DNA of 64,000 nucleotides from an uncultured Microbacteriaceae bacterium. GTDB lineage: Bacteria; Actinomycetota; Actinomycetes; Actinomycetales; Microbacteriaceae. Positions 47,709-58,042 of the stretch are shown here, one piece after another. The translations under genes and the position numbers were made by a program. Each line of letters opens with the position of its first letter. The first letter of the stretch is position 1. The stretch is taken from positions 1 through 64,000 of the forward strand of contig CAJAKC010000022.1 of assembly GCA_903940225.1 (NCBI GenBank), read 5' to 3'. Under the pieces are notes generated by a model that was not told the DNA's origin, made no database searches, and worked only from the letters and a program-made list of their open reading frames with translations.

Positions 47709-49883
47709 TTAGGCCTTGCGGCGACGGGTTGCGGCAACGGCCACCCCACCCACTGCGAGGACTGCGAAGCCAGCCATCGCGAAGGTTCCCGCGTCAACTC
47801 CGGTCGAGGCGAGCTGTGCGAGCGGCAAGGCGATTCTCAGTCCTGACGCTTCACACATATCCGCAGAGTTAACTCCATCTAACGTGATGGTCTGCTTGCT
47901 ACCGACGTCACTGCCGGTGGTCGGGCGCGTGATGCTGGTTCCCTCAACGATTCCATCTGCGATTGATCCTGCAGGAGGGTCGGCAACCACGGTTGTTTCA
48001 CAGTGGTTGCTGGCATCCAGTGCCAAGCAAAGCTCCGGGTCCTCGCCCACGAAGGTTACCGTCGCGGATATCTGCTCAGCAAGCTCATCCGAGATGTCGC
48101 CGGCAATGATTCGGATAGAAGGCTGAGTGCCGGTCGTTTCCGAGGTAAGACCGCTGAGGTCGATAAGTCCGCTCGCGTCCGGCGTCAAGTCGACATATCC
48201 GTCGACGGCCATCGGTGCATCGTCCTCATCCTCAGGGTCAGACGTGTCATAGAACGACACCTGAACGTCTCCCATGGACACGCCAACGGGGAGGTTGACC
48301 ACGATGCTCTCCCACGCGGTTACTCGGCCGTCCTCCACGCACGACATTCGAGGCGTGACTGTTTCGTAAGGCAGTTCGACTTCGGGGTCACCAAGGTCAC
48401 AGCCAACTTCACCCGTCGTTGCGTTGAGCGGGTAGATATTTCCCTTGTCACCGTTTATCCAAACACAGTTCGCGATCTGGCTGTCAATGGTTGCACTGTA
48501 GAAATTCACAATCTCGTCAATGTACCCGTCGAAACCTGCACAAGCGGCCTGAGTCTCGAAGTCATAACAAGTGACCCAGTTCGAGCCCCAGTCAAGCGCA
48601 TCATTCTCTGTTTCGAAGTAGAACCGGTTATTGGCGTAGGCAAACTGTTCCGCGTTCTGCCGTGCCACAACCCAGTTGATCGGGTTTGCGTCGATGAAGG
48701 TTCCCAGTGTGGCAGGGAAGGCGAAGGTTGCGCCCGTGCTGCCGATGCACTGTTCACTGTAGACGTCGCAGACTCCCAATACAGTTCCTACCGTGTTCTC
48801 AACGGGAAGCGGCGGCATTCGATTGGCGGTGTCCGTCAGCGTGATTGCCGAAGTTCCCGAGCAAAGACCGTCGGTTGCGGGGTTGTAGCAGCCGAGCTTG
48901 TTGTTGAGTGTCCAGTAAACCAAACCACCCAGCGCCGTGACACGACCGGTATCGAATGCGTAATCCGTCGTTCCGACGTTCCAGCCGTTGTCGGAACATG
49001 GTGCCGCCGTTGACATGTCAAGGCACATCAGGTCGCCGTTACCGGCGATGCTCCAGATGATGTTGCCCCCACGCGACGAGGAACCCATGTCCTGGTAATC
49101 GGCGAATCCCTCTTCAAAATCAGTCACGACGGTGGTCACTCCAAGAATGTCGAATCCGCATCCGACGGGAGTGTCATTGGTGTAATCGACACATAGGACA
49201 CCAAAGTTCTTGGAGTCGTCCATGGCGTAGGCAAAAACCTTGTCTTGCGAGTCGTACGAGTAGATCGATGACCCGTGGTTCGACGAGTAATCCTCGATGA
49301 CGAATTCGGGAGTCGCACACAGCTCTCCGCTAAAGGTGTGACATTCGATGGTGACACCTGTTTGGGTTCCGCCGTTCTGAGGGGACTGGTGGTGCCAGAA
49401 GTTGAACACCTTGTCGTTTCCGATAGCGACGTCATAACCGTCACCGCCACCCGATCCCGCGAACGACAGTGCGCGAAGAGCGCCGGTCGAGGTGGTCTTG
49501 AACGTGTTTTCGCCAACCGTGTTGACATCTCCGAGGGAACGAATCGCAATGATGTCCGCGACATTGGTCGGCTGGGTCACTGCCCAGTCGATCCAGGAAG
49601 TGCCATCGAGGGTGTACTCAAGGTTCCACCCTTCGGGCCATGTGACGTCGTCTTCTGGCACACCGCTGTCGTCCATGACAAGACCGAGGCTCTGTGCACT
49701 CCAGGTTGCATACAGTTCGTGGACAGCGGGACCGGTCTTGGCGATCGGGCCGGCAACGGTCACATCAAGTGTGTCGCCCGATTCAAGGTCGACAGCGGAC
49801 GAGAGACCGTTCTGAACGTCGAGCGTGGTTGCCACTGCTTGGGCCATTGTCGGGATGAACGCGAGAGACAACGCAGCAACCAC
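47709..49883 (-). CDS. predicted exported repeat protein with LASTG-type sorting signal
   Basis: Signal-like N-terminus, Cys-paired repeats, C-terminal LASTGVDAGTFAMAGFAVLAVGGVAVAATRRRKA; true start uncertain. Confidence 0.8.
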   Translation of the reverse strand: MVAALSLAFIPTMAQAVATTLDVQNGLSSAVDLESGDTLDVTVAGPIAKTGPAVHELYATWSAQSLGLVMDDSGVPEDDVTWPEGWNLEYTLDGTSWIDWAVTQPTNVADIIAIRSLGDVNTVGENTFKTTSTGALRALSFAGSGGGDGYDVAIGNDKVFNFWHHQSPQNGGTQTGVTIECHTFSGELCATPEFVIEDYSSNHGSSIYSYDSQDKVFAYAMDDSKNFGVLCVDYTNDTPVGCGFDILGVTTVVTDFEEGFADYQDMGSSSRGGNIIWSIAGNGDLMCLDMSTAAPCSDNGWNVGTTDYAFDTGRVTALGGLVYWTLNNKLGCYNPATDGLCSGTSAITLTDTANRMPPLPVENTVGTVLGVCDVYSEQCIGSTGATFAFPATLGTFIDANPINWVVARQNAEQFAYANNRFYFETENDALDWGSNWVTCYDFETQAACAGFDGYIDEIVNFYSATIDSQIANCVWINGDKGNIYPLNATTGEVGCDLGDPEVELPYETVTPRMSCVEDGRVTAWESIVVNLPVGVSMGDVQVSFYDTSDPEDEDDAPMAVDGYVDLTPDASGLIDLSGLTSETTGTQPSIRIIAGDISDELAEQISATVTFVGEDPELCLALDASNHCETTVVADPPAGSIADGIVEGTSITRPTTGSDVGSKQTITLDGVNSADMCEASGLRIALPLAQLASTGVDAGTFAMAGFAVLAVGGVAVAATRRRKA

Positions 49884-50004
49884 GGACGCAACTAATTTGA
49901 TTTACAATTCAATTCACTTTCGAAGGGGGCTAGTAAAGACATTAGCGCAAAACGTAAGTTCAGGAACACAACTCGCGCGCGATTTCGCGGCGGGGAACAG
50001 CTAC

Positions 50005-50098
50005 TGGCGGAGACGAGAGGATTTGAACCTCCGAAGGGCTATAAAACCCTTACCTCATTAGCAGTGAGGCGCACTCGACCGGACTATGCGACGTCTCC
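50005..50098 (-). tRNA. tRNA-Ser (GCT), CCA encoded
   Basis: GGAGACGTCGCATAGTCCGGTCGAGTGCGCCTCACTGCTAATGAGG...TTCAAATCCTCTCGTCTCCGCCA; long variable arm. Confidence 0.95.
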
Positions 50099-50146
50099 AG
50101 TGTTGCTATCTTACCGAATTTAGGTGATCTCGGCAGATGGTCGAAT

Positions 50147-51343
50147 CTAGTAGCGGTTGGCAACCGCGCAGGTAATCTGACCGGCCGATTGTCCTTTGAG
50201 CCCTTTGATGACCTTGCCCTTGGGCTTGGCGGTCGAATTCGGATCGGGCTCGTCGCCCGTTAGCGCCGACCCTACGCCGGTGGCGTCACCATCGAGCTGG
50301 AACGGCGCGTCCTTCTTGATCGCTTTGAAGAGCGCAGCGGCAAGTGTGGTGAGGGGTGCTACTTTGTGCTTGTACACCCCGCCGACGCCGGTTGTTCCGG
50401 GATACTGAATGAACATGATGTTTTCGCGCGGGATGTCCTTCAGTACGAGGGCAACCGCGACCATGGTGTCCACGCTGGCCAAAGACGAGGACAACTGCAT
50501 CGATGTCGCCGCGACCTGGGCGAGTCCGTAAACCTTGGCGGGGTCCAGCAGGACACCCTCGTCCTGTATTTTGCGAACCATCGAAGACAAATAATGCTGT
50601 TGGGACGAAATGCGGCCGAGGTCGGACCCGTCGCCTACACCGTGACGTGAGCGAAGAAAAGCGAGCGCCTGGTAGCCCTGGATTGTGTATTTGCCGGCTT
50701 TATCAAATTTGAGCCGCGTGTGCCTGTCGTTAATCTTGCCGTCAACACAGACCTCAACCCCGCCGATTGCATCCGCCATCTTGGCGACGCCATCGAAGGT
50801 AATGAGTCCGGCATAATTGATGTCCATCCCCGTCAAGCCTTCTACGGTGCGAACAACGCAGCCGAGCCCGCCGTACCACAGCGCGACATTGATGGGTTGC
50901 GCAGACATCGCCCCGGTCTTTGACCCATCGGGTTTTGTGCACTGCGGGATCGGCACGACCATATCTCGGGGAATCGAAACAGCGGTGGCACGTTGATGGT
51001 CTTCCGAAATATGAACCAAGATGTTGACGTCGTTAAGTGTGGACCCGACACTCCCAAACCCATAGCCGGACTTCTGGTTCTTTCTGGTGTCCGACCCAAC
51101 AATGAGAACGTTGAATCCGCCCTTTAGTTCGCCGACGGGGGGGAGGGTGACTTCGCCTTGTTCGTCGGTGAGGTCAACGGTCTCGACCTGAGATTGAATT
51201 TTCCATACGACGATAGCGCCGACCGAAGTGGCTGAAATGAGGATTGTCACGAGGGCGACCGTCGCGGCACGCCACAACGTTCCCCACGGGCGTCGAACGC
51301 CGTGTGCGGCGTGACGGGGAGTGGTTGTCTGGTTCTCGTTCAC
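50147..51343 (-). CDS. LytR-CpsA-Psr (LCP) family protein
   Basis: FNVLIVGSDTRKNQKSGYG, VSIPRDMVVPIPQC, DGVAKMADAIGGVEVCVDGKINDR, ALAFLRSRHGVGDGSDLGRISSQQ; GTG start inferred. Confidence 0.92.
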   Translation of the reverse strand: MNENQTTTPRHAAHGVRRPWGTLWRAATVALVTILISATSVGAIVVWKIQSQVETVDLTDEQGEVTLPPVGELKGGFNVLIVGSDTRKNQKSGYGFGSVGSTLNDVNILVHISEDHQRATAVSIPRDMVVPIPQCTKPDGSKTGAMSAQPINVALWYGGLGCVVRTVEGLTGMDINYAGLITFDGVAKMADAIGGVEVCVDGKINDRHTRLKFDKAGKYTIQGYQALAFLRSRHGVGDGSDLGRISSQQHYLSSMVRKIQDEGVLLDPAKVYGLAQVAATSMQLSSSLASVDTMVAVALVLKDIPRENIMFIQYPGTTGVGGVYKHKVAPLTTLAAALFKAIKKDAPFQLDGDATGVGSALTGDEPDPNSTAKPKGKVIKGLKGQSAGQITCAVANRY

Positions 51344-51364
51344 GGTTCTCCTTGTTTCCTTGCG

Positions 51365-51449
51365 CGGAGGGCGCGGGATTCGAACCCGCGAGACATTGCT
51401 GTCCACTGGTTTTCAAGACCAGCTCCATCGGCCGCTCGGACAGCCCTCC
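51365..51449 (-). tRNA. tRNA-Ser (TGA)
   Basis: GGAGGGCTGTCCGAGCGGCCGATGGAGCTGGTCTTGAAAACCAGTGGACAGC...GGGTTCGAATCCCGCGCCCTCCG. Confidence 0.95.
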
Positions 51450-51483
51450 ACGTTAAGTCTAACCGAGTGACCGAACGGTCGTT

Positions 51484-52296
51484 TCAGATTGTGGCGAGAA
51501 CGGAAGGGAGTCCGCCTTCGGCTTCGTCAAGGGTTACCTCGCTCGCCGCGTTACGCACTTCTTCGGGGCCTTGGCCCATCGCGACACCCCGGCCAAACTC
51601 GCCGGCCCACTCGAGCATGTCGATATCGTTGCGGCCGTCACCGATCGCCATAACGCGCTCGCGGGGAATACCCCAGCGCTGCCGAAGTTGCTCGAGTGCC
51701 GTCGCCTTGTTGATCCCTTGTGGGCCAATATCGAGCCACGACGTGTACCCGATGGAATACGTGACCTTATGGAGGCCCAGTGTGGCAACCACGTCGGTGA
51801 AATAGTCTTCGCGTGACGTGGGTGCAATGACCACCACGCGTGTGGCCTCATCGGTCAACAGGTCCTCGAACTTATCTACCTTGATGACATTCACGTTGAG
51901 CCCGGCCTCCGGGAACCATCCGATGTAGCGCAACACGCCCTCCTCGTCTTCGACGGCGTAGTTGGCGTCGGGGATGGACCGGTGAATGGCGGTGAGGATT
52001 TCGGTTGGATTGAACACCTCGACCGCATCGCGCACGTAGAGGGTTGGCGACGAAGCGTCGTGGCGAACGATGATTGCCCCGTTTGCGCAGACCATAAACT
52101 CTGGCGTTATGCCCAAATCCGCAACGACCGACAGTGTCATCGGGACGGAGCGCCCCGTTGCGATGGTGACCTTGTGCCCGTCGGCCACAAGCCGTGCGAC
52201 TTCCCGTTTGGTCCACGGATTCATGACGCCATAGTCCGACACCATGGTTCCATCAATATCAATGGCGATGAGCCACGGTTGAACTCCGGTCGTCAC
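51484..52296 (-). CDS. Cof-type HAD-IIB family hydrolase
   Basis: [44 protein letters not shown]. Confidence 0.92.
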   Translation of the reverse strand: MTTGVQPWLIAIDIDGTMVSDYGVMNPWTKREVARLVADGHKVTIATGRSVPMTLSVVADLGITPEFMVCANGAIIVRHDASSPTLYVRDAVEVFNPTEILTAIHRSIPDANYAVEDEEGVLRYIGWFPEAGLNVNVIKVDKFEDLLTDEATRVVVIAPTSREDYFTDVVATLGLHKVTYSIGYTSWLDIGPQGINKATALEQLRQRWGIPRERVMAIGDGRNDIDMLEWAGEFGRGVAMGQGPEEVRNAASEVTLDEAEGGLPSVLATI

Positions 52297-53558
52297 CCCA
52301 GTGGCTCCGCGACGGCGAGTCCACCCAGGTAGGGGCGAAGCGCCTCGGGAATGGTCACTGAGCCGTCCGCGTTCTGATGGGTTTCGAGAATTGCGACGAG
52401 CCAGCGGGTCGTAGCGAGTGTGCCGTTGAGGGTGGCGACCATTTCGGTCGAACCGCCGTCAGGTCGATGGCGGATATTGAGTCGGCGTGCCTGAAAGGTT
52501 GTGCAATTCGAGGTCGACGTGAGTTCGCGATAGGTCCCCTGTGTCGGCACCCACGCCTCGATGTCGAACTTTCTCGCTGCAGAAGACCCCAGGTCCCCTG
52601 CGGCAATATCGATGACGCGGTAGGCGAGGCCCAACGCCTGCATCATCTCTTCTTGCCAGGCGACCAGGCGGTCGTGCTCGGCTTCGGCTTCCGCCGGAGG
52701 GCAATACGAAAACATCTCGAGCTTATTGAATTGGTGAACACGCAGAATTCCTCGGGTGTCTTTGCCGTACGAGCCCGCTTCGCGTCGATAACACGTCGAC
52801 CAACCGGCGTACCGAACGGGACCGTTCGACAAATCAATGATTTCGTCCGCGTGGAATCCGGCGAGCGCAACTTCACTCGTCCCCGTCAAATACAGGTCAT
52901 CTTCTGGCAGGTAATAGATTTCGTCCGAATGGGCGCCAAGGAATCCGGTCCCCTGCATGATGGCGGGGCTGACGAGAGTCGGCGTGATGAGTGGAGTGAA
53001 CCCGGCCGCGAGCGCCTTGTCGAGGGCGAGAGACATAAGGGCGAGTTCGAGTCGGGCGCCGATTCCCGAGAGGAAGTAGAAACGGGAACCGGACACCTTG
53101 GCGCCACGGCCCATGTCGATGGCGCCAAGAATTTCGCCGAGTTCGAGGTGGTCGCGCGGTTCAAAGTCAAACGTGGGAATGGTGCCCACCTCGCGCAGAG
53201 TGACGAAGTCGTTTTCACCACCGGCGGGAACGCCGTCGATGATGATGTTTCCGATTCCTCCCGCGAGCGCCGAAAACGCATCTCCTGCCTCGGCCTGGTT
53301 CTTGTCCGCCTGCTTCACCCGATCAGCGAGGTCTTGGGCGGCAGCTACCAGAGCGGCTTTCTCGTCTTTCGGTGCCTGTGCGACGAGTTTGCCGTGGGCG
53401 TTTTGTTCCGCACGAAGGTTTTCAAAGGCAGCAATCGCGTCGCGGCGCGTTGCATCGGCCTCGAGAACGCGGTCGACGATCGATTCGTCGTCTCCGCGAG
53501 CGCGCAGCGACTCACGAACGATTTCGGGATTGACGCGCAGTACCTGTGGGTCGATCAT
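52293..53558 (-). CDS. serS: seryl-tRNA synthetase
   Basis: [68 protein letters not shown]. Confidence 0.97.
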   Translation of the reverse strand: MIDPQVLRVNPEIVRESLRARGDDESIVDRVLEADATRRDAIAAFENLRAEQNAHGKLVAQAPKDEKAALVAAAQDLADRVKQADKNQAEAGDAFSALAGGIGNIIIDGVPAGGENDFVTLREVGTIPTFDFEPRDHLELGEILGAIDMGRGAKVSGSRFYFLSGIGARLELALMSLALDKALAAGFTPLITPTLVSPAIMQGTGFLGAHSDEIYYLPEDDLYLTGTSEVALAGFHADEIIDLSNGPVRYAGWSTCYRREAGSYGKDTRGILRVHQFNKLEMFSYCPPAEAEAEHDRLVAWQEEMMQALGLAYRVIDIAAGDLGSSAARKFDIEAWVPTQGTYRELTSTSNCTTFQARRLNIRHRPDGGSTEMVATLNGTLATTRWLVAILETHQNADGSVTIPEALRPYLGGLAVAEPLG

Positions 53559-53561
53559 GGG

Positions 53562-54485
53562 CTAGACCTCTTCACCGGCAACGAGTCGTTGCAGCCACGT
53601 CCGCGCTTCGACGAAGGTCTCATTGGAATTCTGTTCAATCACGAGCGGAGCATGCCCGTCGGCGCGACGATACGACCCGAGAAACTGAACGCGTGGACTG
53701 AATCGTTTGAGCCCCAAGAGAGCATCGGCAACCCGCTCGTCCTCAACGTGCCCATCAAGGTCGATGACGAATCGATAGCGGCCCAGAGAGTCGCCAATCG
53801 GTCGGGATTCGAGCAGCGAGAGGTTGACCCCTCGGGTTGCAAACTGTTCCAACATTTCGAGCAGTCCGCCGGGGCGGTTGTTGGGAAGCTCAACGATGAG
53901 AGTCGTTTTATCCGTCCCGGTGCTCGGCGCAAGCGGTTGACGGCGACCGATGAGGACGAAACGCGTGACGGCGTTCGGGTTGTCGCCGATGTTCGCGGCG
54001 AGCACGTCCACCTCAGCGTGCTTGCCATATCCGTGCGGGGCGATTGCCGCATCGGCTCGATCCGACGCCGCCAACTCGAGAACCGCGGACACATTTGAGG
54101 TTGCCGGCAAGTGCTCATGACGTGGCATGTTTGCCTCAATCCACGTTCGGCACTGGGCATAGGCCACGGGGTGGGCAACCAGAACGCGCGCGTCGGCTAG
54201 CGCCGTCCCTGGCCGCACCACGATATCGAAATTGACAGGCACCAGATACTCACCCAGTATTTGTAAACCGTTCGATGCCGCAAGGGCGTCCTGTGCGGCA
54301 CTGACGCCGCCCTCAACGGAGTTTTCGACGGCCACCATAGCAGCGACCGCATTCCCCTCTTCAACCACGCGCAGCGCTTCACCGACGTTGTTGACAGCAA
54401 GCCAATCGGCACCGGCCGCCTCTGCAACCTGACCGAGCGCCACCCACGTGAATGTGCCGACGGGGCCTAAATAGGCGTACGTCAT
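53562..54485 (-). CDS. pheA: prephenate dehydratase
   Basis: YLGPVGTFTWVAL; VENSVEGGVSAAQDAL; C-terminal ACT domain NRPGGLLEMLEQFATRGVNLSLLESRPIGDSLGRYRFVIDLDGH. Confidence 0.94.
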   Translation of the reverse strand: MTYAYLGPVGTFTWVALGQVAEAAGADWLAVNNVGEALRVVEEGNAVAAMVAVENSVEGGVSAAQDALAASNGLQILGEYLVPVNFDIVVRPGTALADARVLVAHPVAYAQCRTWIEANMPRHEHLPATSNVSAVLELAASDRADAAIAPHGYGKHAEVDVLAANIGDNPNAVTRFVLIGRRQPLAPSTGTDKTTLIVELPNNRPGGLLEMLEQFATRGVNLSLLESRPIGDSLGRYRFVIDLDGHVEDERVADALLGLKRFSPRVQFLGSYRRADGHAPLVIEQNSNETFVEARTWLQRLVAGEEV

Positions 54486-54536
54486 GGCAACTCCTTGGGT
54501 GATCGGGATGAGTCCAGACTATCGAAGCGAGCGGTC

Positions 54537-55286
54537 CTACTTGGCGTAATCGGGGGCTGCGGGGAGCCCAAAGAACTCTTCGAGCGTGATGTTCGGAGTC
54601 TTGTGAATCTCTGCGGCGAGACCCCGACCGACATATCGCCAGTGCCACGGTTCGTACTTGTATCCCGTGATGTGGGTCTTACCCTTCGGATAGCGCAGCA
54701 CCCAGCCGTATTCCCAGGCGTGTTCGGTTAGCCACCGTCCCTCGGGCGTGGTGCCGAAACACGCGGCGATCGTGCACTTGCCGTTTCCGGCAGCGATGTC
54801 CACCGATAGTCCGATTTGGTGTTCCGAGAAACCCGGACGGGCGCTCTGCAGGTCCGCCTTCGCCTTTCCGAGCCGTTCGACCCAGCCATTGTAAACGCTC
54901 ACTTGTGTTTTGTAGGAGCGGTAGGCACTCAGAATCACGAACGACACCCCATCTGCCTTGGCAGCGGCGTACATCGCGGCGTACGCCCCCGCTGCGTTAG
55001 AACGCAACCTCGGGTCATACCGATGTGGAAGCTTCAGGGTGACGAGTTTTGCCGGCTTGTATTTTTTGGGATTCAGCGGTCGCAGTTTGTCGGCCACAAC
55101 CCACGGTGAGTCGGCGGCATCAAGTGAAAATGTCGTCTTGTCAAACAGCGGTACCGATTTCGGCTGTGTGGCTAGGATGACTTCGTGTTTCGCCGACTGA
55201 ATGGGAGCCGGAATCTCGGACGCGGGCGCCGCGGCACAACCCGAGAGGGCGGTGACAAGGAACAGGGCAGTGACTACACGAAGCAC
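54537..55286 (-). CDS. D-alanyl-D-alanine carboxypeptidase (VanY/LdcB-like lipoprotein)
   Basis: Lipobox-like ALSGCAA; SAYRSYKTQVSVYNGWV, RPGFSEHQIGLSVDIA, GYKYEPWHWRYVG. Confidence 0.92.
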   Translation of the reverse strand: MLRVVTALFLVTALSGCAAAPASEIPAPIQSAKHEVILATQPKSVPLFDKTTFSLDAADSPWVVADKLRPLNPKKYKPAKLVTLKLPHRYDPRLRSNAAGAYAAMYAAAKADGVSFVILSAYRSYKTQVSVYNGWVERLGKAKADLQSARPGFSEHQIGLSVDIAAGNGKCTIAACFGTTPEGRWLTEHAWEYGWVLRYPKGKTHITGYKYEPWHWRYVGRGLAAEIHKTPNITLEEFFGLPAAPDYAK

Positions 55287-55309
55287 CCGTCTAGATTATC
55301 GGGCGTAGG

Positions 55310-56980
55310 ATGGCGCGCGTGCCTAATACAGAAAATCAACAGATGACTCACCGCCAGATCATGCTCGTCCTCGTCGGACTGATGTCAGGAATGTTCCTCT
55401 CGGCCCTCGACCAAACCGTTGTCGGAACCGCGATGCGAACCATAGCCGACGACCTCAACGGGCTTTCTCAACAGGCGTGGGTGACTACCGCGTACCTCAT
55501 TGTGTCTACCGTCGTCACGCCCATCGCGGGAAAGTTATCGGACATTTTCGGGCGCCGACCCATTTACATTATTTCGATTGGCGTCTTCTTGCTGGGGTCC
55601 CTGCTATCTGGTCTCGCCGACTCGATGATGAGCCTCGCCGCTTTCCGTGCCGTACAGGGAATCGGTGGTGGTGGACTCATGTCCCTCGCCTTCACCATCA
55701 TCGGCGATATGGTCCCTCCCCGTGAACGAGCGCGCTACCAGGGCTTTTTCATCGCAGTTTTCGGATCGTCTTCAGTACTCGGCCCGCTCGTCGGAGGGTT
55801 TTTTGCCGGGGCCCCCGACATTCTTGGAATCACCGGTTGGCGCTGGGTGTTCCTCATCAACATGCCAATTGGGGCAATCGCGCTCTTTATGGTCTGGCGT
55901 TTCCTGCACGTTCCGCAGATCAAGCAAGACCACAAGATTGACTGGTGGGGTGTCCTCACCGTCATTATTGCTGTCACGCCTCTCTTGCTGGTAGCGGAAA
56001 ACGGCCGCGAATGGGGCTGGGGTTCGAACGAGTCACTGCTCTGCTACGTCCTCGGCGTGGCCGGAATTGCCGCCTTTATCTGGGCCGAAAAGCGAATGGG
56101 TGCGGCCGCACTGATTCCACTCTCCCTTTTCAAGTCCGTCACCTTTTCCCAATTGACAGTCCTCGGGATTCTTGTCGGATTCGCCATGTTTGGTGCCATG
56201 ATGACGATTCCGCTGTTCATGCAACTCGTCATTGGCTCAACACCGACCGAGAGTGGAATCCAAATGTTGCCGATGGTGTTCGGCATCCTGATTGCCACCG
56301 GAGTCGGTGGGCGCGTGATCTCGAAGACGGGCAAATACAAGATTCTGCCCATCATCGGCACGGGACTGATGGTGTTCGCGTTCGCGTGGTTGTCGCAAAT
56401 CTCGAAGGACAGCGACTACACGTTCATCATGGTCGGCATGTTGGCCGTCGGCATCGGGCTTGGGCTCATGATGCAGACTCTGACCATCGCCAGCCAAAAC
56501 GCGGTGTCTTCTCGTGACATCGGCGTCGCCACGAGCGGCGCGACTTTCTTCCGTCAAATCGGTGGAACGTTGGGAACCGCCGTGCTGTTCTCGGTTCTCT
56601 TCGGTCGAATTCCCGAGGCGTTAAAAGACATCTTCGCCCGACCCGAGACGACAAAGGCGCTGATGACCGCGATTCAAGACCCCGCCATCGCCAACGACCC
56701 GAAGAACGCTGCGATCATCGAACTACTGAAGAACGGCGCGTCGGACCCCGGCTCGGTGTCCGGTGCTCTCTCGGGCGACACCTCGTTCCTGAACGGCGCG
56801 AGCAAGGTCTTGACCGAGCCGTTCGTGGAGGGCTTTGCGTCATCTGCTCAATCCGTCTACCTCGTGGCCGTCATCGTTGCCATAGCCGCATTCGTGTTGT
56901 CCTGGTTCATCAAGGCGGAACCGCTGCGCGACAAGAGCGCGATGCAAGAGAACCTCGAAGCGCAAGCGGGCGGCCACTGA
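55310..56980 (+). CDS. DHA2-family MFS drug transporter (EmrB/QacA type)
   Basis: 14 TM; SALDQTVVGTAMRTIADDL, WVTTAYLIVSTVVTPIAGKLSDIFGRRP. Confidence 0.94.
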   Translation: MARVPNTENQQMTHRQIMLVLVGLMSGMFLSALDQTVVGTAMRTIADDLNGLSQQAWVTTAYLIVSTVVTPIAGKLSDIFGRRPIYIISIGVFLLGSLLSGLADSMMSLAAFRAVQGIGGGGLMSLAFTIIGDMVPPRERARYQGFFIAVFGSSSVLGPLVGGFFAGAPDILGITGWRWVFLINMPIGAIALFMVWRFLHVPQIKQDHKIDWWGVLTVIIAVTPLLLVAENGREWGWGSNESLLCYVLGVAGIAAFIWAEKRMGAAALIPLSLFKSVTFSQLTVLGILVGFAMFGAMMTIPLFMQLVIGSTPTESGIQMLPMVFGILIATGVGGRVISKTGKYKILPIIGTGLMVFAFAWLSQISKDSDYTFIMVGMLAVGIGLGLMMQTLTIASQNAVSSRDIGVATSGATFFRQIGGTLGTAVLFSVLFGRIPEALKDIFARPETTKALMTAIQDPAIANDPKNAAIIELLKNGASDPGSVSGALSGDTSFLNGASKVLTEPFVEGFASSAQSVYLVAVIVAIAAFVLSWFIKAEPLRDKSAMQENLEAQAGGH

Positions 56981-57252
56981 TGGAATTCATCGCAGGACCC
57001 GAACGAATCACCGGCCTTCGCGACGGCGTCGAAGTCGGTTGGGTTGACTTTGAAATTCGTGGTCACGACGCACGGCTTCACCACACCGAAGTACTGCCGC
57101 AAATGCGTAACACGGGCGCCGGAACTGAATTGGTCGTCGGGGCGCTCGAATGGTTCCGCGACAACACCGACTATCGAATCGTCGGGGTCTGCCCGTTCGT
57201 GCCTGTCGTCATTCGTCGTCACCCCGAGTTTCTCGAGTTGACAACACGCTGA
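56980..57252 (+). CDS. GNAT-type N-acetyltransferase (YidJ/Gcn5-like, short)
   Basis: ARLHHTEVLPQMRNTGAGTELVVGALEWFRDNTDYRIVGVCPFV. Confidence 0.82.
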   Translation: MEFIAGPERITGLRDGVEVGWVDFEIRGHDARLHHTEVLPQMRNTGAGTELVVGALEWFRDNTDYRIVGVCPFVPVVIRRHPEFLELTTR

Positions 57253-57253
57253 C

Positions 57254-58033
57254 CTACCCGAATCGACCGGAGATGTAATCCTCGGTCATCTTCTTGGTGG
57301 GGTTGGAGAAGATTGTGGCGGTGTCGTCGAACTCGATCAGTTTTCCTGGTTCGCCCGCGCCGTCGATATTGAAGAATGCCGTCTTGTCGGAAATGCGACC
57401 GGCCTGTTGCATGTTGTGAGTGACGATAACGATGGTGTACTCCTGCTTGAGCTCGGAGACGAGGTCCTCGATGGCGAGAGTGGAGATGGGGTCGAGGGCT
57501 GACGTTGGTTCGTCCATCAGGAGAACCTCGGGCTCGACCGCGATTGCGCGCGCGATGCAGAGTCGCTGCTGCTGCCCACCGGACAAGCCCCCTCCCGGCT
57601 TATCGAGCCGGTCCTTGACCTCTTTCCACAGGTTTGCACGCTTGAGTGACTTTTCAACGACGTCGTCTGCATCGGACTTTGCCACTCGCGCGTTGTTGAG
57701 TTTGTAACCGGCGAGGACGTTGTCGCGGATGGACATTGTCGGGAATGGGTTCGGGCGTTGGAAAACCATCCCAACTTGACGGCGCACCTCAACCGGGTCG
57801 ACATCGGAACCGTATAGGTTGCGCCCGTCCATGAGCACCTTGCCGTCCACGTACGCGCCGGGGATGACTTCGTGCATTCGGTTGAGGGTTCGAATCAGGG
57901 TCGACTTTCCGCACCCCGAGGGGCCGATGAAAGCAGTGACGGTTCGCGGTTCAATATTGAGCGTGACATCGTCGACCGCACGGAAGTCCCCGTAAAAGAC
58001 GCTGACTTTCTTGAGTTCGATTCTTTTGGCCAT
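57254..58033 (-). CDS. pstB: phosphate ABC transporter ATP-binding protein
   Basis: [64 protein letters not shown]. Confidence 0.98.
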   Translation of the reverse strand: MAKRIELKKVSVFYGDFRAVDDVTLNIEPRTVTAFIGPSGCGKSTLIRTLNRMHEVIPGAYVDGKVLMDGRNLYGSDVDPVEVRRQVGMVFQRPNPFPTMSIRDNVLAGYKLNNARVAKSDADDVVEKSLKRANLWKEVKDRLDKPGGGLSGGQQQRLCIARAIAVEPEVLLMDEPTSALDPISTLAIEDLVSELKQEYTIVIVTHNMQQAGRISDKTAFFNIDGAGEPGKLIEFDDTATIFSNPTKKMTEDYISGRFG

Positions 58034-58042
58034 GACTGTTTC

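Noticed and set aside
48003-49013. 336-aa plus-strand ORF antisense to the surface protein
   Set aside because: The minus-strand protein has signal, repeats and sorting motif; the plus-strand frame looks like an artefact.
50005-51449. Two nearby tRNA-Ser genes as a possible recent duplication
   Set aside because: Different anticodons (GCT and TGA) and dissimilar sequences; ordinary isoacceptors flanking an LCP gene.
52377-54098. 573-aa plus-strand ORF opposite serS and pheA
   Set aside because: Spans two confident minus-strand housekeeping genes; shadow ORF.
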